This document shows positions 58,580 through 64,000 of a DNA stretch of 64,000 bases, piece by piece. Made by a program: the position numbers and the translations under genes. Within the stretch, counting starts at the first letter, position 1. Each line of letters starts with the position of its first letter. The notes beneath the pieces are model-generated. The model saw only the letters and a list, made by a program, of their open reading frames with translations, did not search any database and was not told the DNA's origin. Source of the DNA: Dryococelus australis (Eukaryota > Arthropoda > Insecta > Phasmatodea > Phasmatidae); assembly GCA_029891345.1 (NCBI GenBank), contig CM056993.1, forward strand, positions 107,065,300 through 107,129,299, read 5' to 3'.

Positions 58580-59025
58580 TCATTTTACTCGTTCGAGTCG
58601 ATTTGCGAATCTAGTTTGCAGCCCCACAGACCTGGGTCAAATCATAGAGCCTGCGACGGGCTACAGTGAACATGTTTCAACCTGGGCCCTGTTGATATCT
58701 TATTAACTTAGTGTGTAGGTGTATCGACGAGTGAGTGAATCTCCCCGCCAGTCTCCCGACTGGCGTGTTGTAGTGTCGTGATGTCTGTAGAACATGTTGT
58801 AGTGTTGTCTGCAAGTGGCTAGTCAAACTCGCGTGTAGCGTGTCGGCTAGTCCTTCGACCCGAGTCGCTGCTCATCCTCAACCCTGCTGGTTTACCAGGC
58901 TTATTCCACTGCTAAATCTTCGCACTTATTCTCCGCTCATTCATTGTGTAGCGTTTGTGAAGAGCAGCAGCAAGTAAATAGTACACTTAACTGGCGCCCT
59001 ATGTACTAGCTAGGACTAATCAGTT
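58580..59025. other. No gene seen
   Basis: Nothing recognised. Confidence 0.4.
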
Positions 59026-59026
59026 T

Positions 59027-59820
59027 ATAGTCTATTCTCGGTTTATTCACTCTTTTTGAATAAACCTTTGAAAAACCACCCATGTATGACGTTTTGGGTT
59101 TTTCCTAAATATGCCACGTATCACAAGTTTTTTATGCTTGTTTTAACTTAAAGTTGCTTTATTTTAGAACAAATTGTACATTTGCTTATTTTCTATCTAT
59201 AAATTATGTTATTTAAATTATAATTAATATGAATTAAAATGGAGGGAAAATAGGCGTATTGGTAACACCTGGTAAGAAAAAATTCTTATGCAAAATATTT
59301 TTAAAGGCTGTTCACGGTAAAGTGAGCACTTTAGAAATGAACCGTAGAAAAAATCTCTGCCCCCGTCTGCATATATTTTAACAGGTGCACTGAGTGACGT
59401 TCGCCCAGTAAAGTTGGTAACGATGGCTGGATAGTAGTTCAATATTTCAACGTCGAATAAAAAGTGTTAGGTAACCATTTGTAATAACTTAAAATTATTC
59501 CTTTCGCTTTCTGTTTTTTTTAATGCATCGAAGTGTAAAAATAAGCAAATTTTTGAAAATATTTCCTTTCTTAATAATTTCACAGTTTCACTTGACCGAC
59601 GTATGAATAAAGTGACGAGGCCCATGGCAATGTTAATATTACATAAGGCGGAGGAGGAATACACCACATACATACCAGTAGATCACAAGCAGGCTTTCGA
59701 AAGTGCTCATTTTGCCGTGAATAGTCTATACACGAATGCGGTACATTGTCCCTTTGGTGAAATTTTCCAAACTCAGATAAGATTAGTTTGCATGAGGCGG
59801 AGGAATATCATGAAAGTAGA
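59027..59820 (+). mobile_element. MITE-C copy 4, split by MITE-A
   Basis: Left half 59027-59303 (TAGTCTATTCTCGGTTTATT, ACCTTTGAAAAACCACCC) and right half 59729-59820 (ACGAATGCGGTACATTGTCC, GCATGAGGCGGAGGAATATC). MITE-A copy 10 lies between them. Confidence 0.82.
59304..59728 (+). mobile_element. MITE-A copy 10, nested in MITE-C
   Basis: Left AAGGCTGTTCACGGTAAAGT, right CATTTTGCCGTGAATAGTCT. The flanking TA (59302-59303 and 59729-59730) is present once in the uninterrupted MITE-C copies, which demonstrates a TA duplication. Confidence 0.92.
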
Positions 59821-59829
59821 ACCACCACG

Positions 59830-60630
59830 TCATTTCGTATCTGTGTACTTACGTACTCGGTGGCTACACACAGAGCTTCACGTTATTCTAGCTTCACGGG
59901 AAAAAAATCAAGCGATTCTTAACCAATTTGACAGACGAGTAGTACTGCTATGGTCCATGTAAAATTGCTTCGTCAGCACGTAAAAGAAAATAATAGTGAT
60001 GCTTTGACTCGACCGCCAACACAAGTGCTTGCCGCCTATACGGCCGTCTATAGCACCATGATGTAACTACGGCCGTCTATAGGACCACGATGACACCCCG
60101 GTATTTAGTGTATCACAAGATATTCTTGCTAAAAAAAACCAGGATGAAATAAAGATTTGATTGATTTTTACTGAAGCCATCGCTTTAACCTGGAGCTTGT
60201 AGGGGGTGGGGGTTAAGGGTGGCTTACGTACTAAATTAACCTAAGCTTACATCTGAAACCCGCATACACGATTACGACTGACCCACTTTACGAACCAGAA
60301 TCTCGCGGTCCGAAGTGTCGGGCATGTACATTTGGGTACACAATTCATGGGAAGGTTAATTTTAGCCGGACTTTAACTCAATACCCTGCGATCTTCCTTC
60401 GTAAATCGCGACACTGCTTTAGACTGTGATTTGTTGATCCTTACTGTAGCCGAGCACAAAGTTTACAGCTCACTGGTCGTGATAACGGGAGAAGTACTGC
60501 GCCAGCTTAGGAACAGCACACGTCAACACATTTCTTGTTTTTCTCCACCGGGAAACCCTAAAATAGAATAATGCGGGCTCCGAAAGGGAAAAGTGTTCAT
60601 TTAACTGTGAACGAACCATAGACGAGATCC
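59830..60630. other. No gene seen; short repeat
   Basis: CGGCCGTCTATAG occurs twice at about 60040-60085. A MITE-A end-like fragment lies at 60592-60620. No coding recognised. Confidence 0.4.
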
Positions 60631-60635
60631 TGTTA

Positions 60636-61059
60636 AAGGCTGTTCACAATAAAGTGAGCACTTAAGAAATGAACCTTATAAAAAAGTCACTGCTCCTGAA
60701 TGCGTGTATTTTAATGGGCACACTGAGTGACACTCGTCCAGTAAAGTTGGCAACGAAGGATGGAAAGTAATTCCATATCTTAACGTCGAACAAAAAATGT
60801 TAGTTAATCATTCGTGATAGATGAACGTTATTTCTTTCGTTTTCTGTTTTTTTTTAATGCATCGAAGTGTGAAAATGAGCAGATTTGTTAAGTATTTACT
60901 TTCTTAATAATCTCACAGTTTAATTTGACCGACGCATGAATAAAGTGATAATGCCCATGGCAATGTTAATTTTACATAAAGCGGAAGAATACACAACGTG
61001 TATACAAGTAGATCCTAAGCAGGGCTTTCCAAAGTGCTCATTTTACTGTGAACAGCTTA
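60636..61059 (+). mobile_element. MITE-A copy 11
   Basis: Left AAGGCTGTTCACAATAAAGT, right CATTTTACTGTGAACAGCTT. TA flanks both ends. Confidence 0.9.
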
Positions 61060-61212
61060 TACTAAGGATATTGCGATCCTACAAGCTAACTGCTGGCTTT
61101 GATTGTGCCGCTGGCAATGTTCATATCTGCTGCCACCTTAGAACAGAAAAAGTACACGTGTTACTGGCGTTGTTTTGAATTATCCGGTATAAAGAGAGCA
61201 AAAAGTTCGAGC

Positions 61213-61447
61213 TCAGTTGAGATTCCAGAGGTTTGAGCCGATGGGGGTGAAATGCGGTGAGAGCGGAGCAGCGCTGGAATGCAAGGGCGGGGGAAACGGG
61301 AGATCCCCGAGAAAACCCGCCGGGCGGGCGGCATCATCCGGCGCGATTCCCACTTGCGAAGATCCGCGGAGCGACCCCGCCGGGAATCGAGCCTGGTTCG
61401 CCTGTGTGGGAGGCGAACAGTCTGACCACTACCCCACCGCGGCCCCT
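61213..61447 (-). mobile_element. tRNA-derived SINE copy 5
   Basis: Reversed head GGGAATCGAGCCTGGTTCGC, GAACAGTCTGACCACTACC and CCACCGCGGCCCC. The body has GGAGATCCCCGAGAAAACC and CATCCGGCGCGATTCCC. Confidence 0.88.
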
Positions 61448-61449
61448 CA

Positions 61450-61868
61450 AAATACTGGAGAATAGGGCCCCAGAACGATGTAGCCTGGGTGTGCGCACGG
61501 GCTGTAAGCGAGGGTGCCTAGCGCGAGAGCTGCTAATCCCCTGGGCAAACACAGCGGGCAGGCCAGCACGTCAAGGAGAGATTAGAGCGACATTAGAGGG
61601 CTCTAGTTAGCTCGTTACGTCGACACATGTGCGCATACACCCCCTTGCTGACTTTCCACCAGCTGCAGCTTTGCAGCCTGCCGCGCCACCTGCGCTCACT
61701 TACGTCCTTACCAATACACATCGCTCGCGAATTTCTAATTTTTCGTCGAACACTGTCCAGTTCGTAGAGCTTGTGTGCAGTTAGTTCTTCACTTAGCGTA
61801 GGTTTATCTTAATTAACTCTTAGAATTACTGTTAAAACGTGATGAGTCATATTAATGTAGGTTGTTCG
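61450..61868. other. No gene seen
   Basis: Moderately GC-rich, nothing recognised. Confidence 0.4.
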
Positions 61869-61869
61869 A

Positions 61870-62050
61870 GGGGGCAGCAGTGGCGCAGTGGCTAGGGCGC
61901 TCGCCTCCCACCTCAGCGATCACCGGCGGGTTCGCTCGCGGATTTTCGCATGTGGTAATCGTGCTGGACGATGCCACTTGCCGGCGGGCTTTCTCGGGGC
62001 ACTCCCGCTTCCCCCACCCTTGCATTCTAGCGCCGCTCCATCATAGAGTC
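61870..62050 (+). mobile_element. tRNA-derived SINE copy 6, head deleted internally
   Basis: GCAGTGGCGCAGTGGCTAGG and GCTCGCCTCCCAC are present, but the B box region is largely missing before CGGGTTCGC. The body has GTGCTGGACGATGCC, GGGGCACTCCCG and TAGCGCCGCTCCAT. Confidence 0.78.
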
Positions 62051-62160
62051 TCAATTCATATCATGTCCGGGGGTGATGGGCACCTACGGGTCCCAGCTGG
62101 AAAGCACGTCAATCGAAGAGTGTTGCCTCGCCCTGGGATCACTCCCCACTCGAGTTTTTT

Positions 62161-62440
62161 TGTGAAACTGTAAAATTATTATAAAAGTAAATATTTTTAA
62201 AACTTATTACTTTTGGCATTCAACAAACTGGGAGTACAAAAAAGAAAGCATTTCAGTATTCACAAATGTTTACCTAACACATCTAATTCGACAGTCAACA
62301 TGGAACTAATTTCCCTCCGTCGTTATCAACTTTACTGGGAGCAAGCCATTCGGAGTTCCCGTCAAAATATGTGGATGTAGGGACACTGACATTTTTCAAA
62401 GGTTGGTATCAAAAATGCTTTTTTAACCATGGACAGCGTA
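62161..62440 (-). mobile_element. MITE-A copy 12, 5' truncated and diverged
   Basis: GTGAAACTGTAAAATTATTA, GTTTACCTAACAC, CGTTATCAACTTTACTGGGA and a degraded right end (CATGGACAGCGTA). Confidence 0.75.
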
Positions 62441-62449
62441 TAAAAAAGG

Positions 62450-62756
62450 AGATTAGGCCTGTTCGTGATAAGAAGAAAACCCGATGTTATTTTTTTTATT
62501 CTGGAATTAAAATTGTGCTGTAGTGAGTAAATAATACATTATAAATGGTTTAAAATGTCTTCACTCCTGACAACTATTTGTTTTTATTTCTTAAACCCAA
62601 CACAAGGAAAACTGTTATTTTGAGTGTTAGCCCTAATTACAAAATAATGTTACAATTTCTCTCTCTAGAAATTAAGTGGGCTATACCAAGTTCGTTAAGG
62701 GATGAAGGCCTTAATCAAATAATAGAATTAATGATAATTTCCTTATTTTATTTACA
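62450..62756. other. No gene seen
   Basis: AT-rich, nothing recognised. Confidence 0.4.
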
Positions 62757-63190
62757 ATAACTACAGCAAAATTCTCTGAACTCAAATTCTCACAGTAAAT
62801 TGATATCACTTACTGTTCAGAACTAATTACGACAATTTAATACAATTTATAATTACCACAATGAAATCAATAAAATAAAATAAAATAATTAAAGATCAGT
62901 CCCAATAGACAGTGTATCAATATATTCAGATATTCTGTGAAATATGTGTCCAAATTGATAGTTCGAATATTTACAATAAAATCCGTATTACACTTCCATT
63001 CAGTCCCACCTCAGTTCAGTCCATGTCCCGCCATTCGCAATGTTCTAGAGTCCCTAAGCGCCCTCACGCACAGTAGACTTCACTCGTCGGTTTCACACCC
63101 TCTCGTCCATTCACGCCACGAACACCTCGCTCGCCGTCGTCCCGCAATATCCAGTCGTCGTCCACACTTCTATTCGCTCGCGCACACTCG
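62757..63190 (+). repeat. Family F dispersed repeat, copy 2
   Basis: Opposite orientation to 24400-24862. Shares ATTCAGTCCCACCTCAGTTC, CGTCGGTTTCACACCCTCTC and TTGATATCACTTACTGTT. Confidence 0.65.
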
Positions 63191-64000
63191 GCCAGGCGGC
63201 CTCCGTAAAAGACTGCCGGCCGCTGGGTTGCAGCAGTATATATAGTGTCTTAGGCCGTCACCTAGAATCTTCCCCAATACACTTGATGCGTCACGGAGAT
63301 CCGAGGCGCCAGCCAGCCACCAGAACATTCTTGCGTCGTCGCCAGACCCGTCGAAACCTCCAGCAGGGAAGAGGGGTTGTGACGCATGCAAGGCGCTGAG
63401 CAGCGCGACAGGATAGCACAACGGCCGCTGTCCATCATTCACGGGTTTCCCAGAAAGGGGGGTCAGACGGCAACCTCGATTGTTGTGTGGTGGGAGGGGG
63501 GTGGTGAGGTCGGTCCACCGCCACAGCGCTGGGCATCAGCGCGTAACTATAAGTTGCTCTATACAATTTTATTACACGTAGCATGTTGTGCAGAAATGAG
63601 ATGTGTGTGAGAAATACAAAATAACAAATAACCTACAAAAAGTTCTTTTTGCATGTTGTGTACAGCCATATGAAGTACAACCACGGGACTTCTAGTTGTA
63701 GCTCTATTATTCAATGCCATATGATTACATTCTTGAAGCTGTAGACGTTTGCCATGCCCCTGCCTGCCATACTTTCAAGCTTTTCTGCCTATAATGCACA
63801 CTTTTAAAACAACTTTCATGTCGGAACGGCGAGTTTTAGGTAAACACCGAGACCTTGTCCGAATTGGCCGTTTTAGATTACGGTAAGGTCACGTGGTCCG
63901 AATAAGTTGACAGAAAGATATTTTAGTATTTAATTTTTAATATGTAAGTAAACGTACTAAAGCTCTAAATCACCAAATCGCAAATCATCGCTAAACAAGT
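63191..64000. other. Right flank, no gene seen
   Basis: 63191-63560 is GC-rich with TATATATAG at 63236. The remainder is AT-rich. Nothing further recognised. Confidence 0.4.

Overview
This window looks like gene-poor, AT-rich, repeat-dense nuclear DNA from an insect or other arthropod. The reasons are the absence of any ordinary host gene, rRNA or operon-like packing; many short inverted-repeat elements and tRNA-headed SINEs; TATA plus TCAKT initiator promoters of arthropod type; a GT-AG intron; and transposon-encoded protein families that are common in hemimetabolous insect genomes. The species cannot be named from the sequence. Almost everything recognisable is mobile DNA at different stages of decay, often nested.

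Region 1 (1348-15269) is a complete-ended Polinton/Maverick element. It starts AGTAGTAG, ends CTACTACT, is flanked by a perfect 6-bp target duplication (ATCACA) and has terminal inverted repeats of about 0.5 kb. It carries a decayed protein-primed family B DNA polymerase (6403-11723). A 1558-bp hAT-type element with a perfect 8-bp duplication (GTGAGGAC) splits the polymerase. A well-formed promoter lies at 3258. No integrase, packaging ATPase, protease or capsid gene could be recognised.

Region 2 (15.3-27 kb) holds many copies of a roughly 420-bp MITE with TIR GGCTGTTCACGGTAAA (here MITE-A, at least 13 copies across the window) and a short version (A2). It also holds a related family (MITE-C), a TTAA-flanked MITE nested in MITE-A, an AT-rich family (B) with an internal tRNA-like segment, and tRNA-derived SINEs.

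Region 3 (27.5-34.0 kb) is the most unusual. An 18-bp array is followed by a palindrome of about 1.4-1.5 kb per arm, centred near 32545. A 2.8-kb element has inserted into its left arm. That element has its own TIRs, a 6-bp duplication (TTTATA) and an intron-containing gene of the SDNCxGQN (DUF7869-like) family. This makes that protein a candidate transposase.

Region 4 (34-44 kb) has SINEs, family B copies, a LINE reverse-transcriptase fragment, a TIR element with GTGTTCCAATT ends, and a tRNA-Leu-like sequence. Region 5 (44.3-50.7 kb) is a cluster of Cys2-His-Cys/C2H2 finger fragments around one intact 404-codon gene (49071-50285). That gene has a TATA/initiator promoter, and its C-terminal part is the same domain that leads the Polinton polymerase. 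It sits downstream of a long T/G-rich, strand-skewed stretch. Region 6 (51-64 kb) is again MITE-A, MITE-C and SINE territory with no host gene seen.
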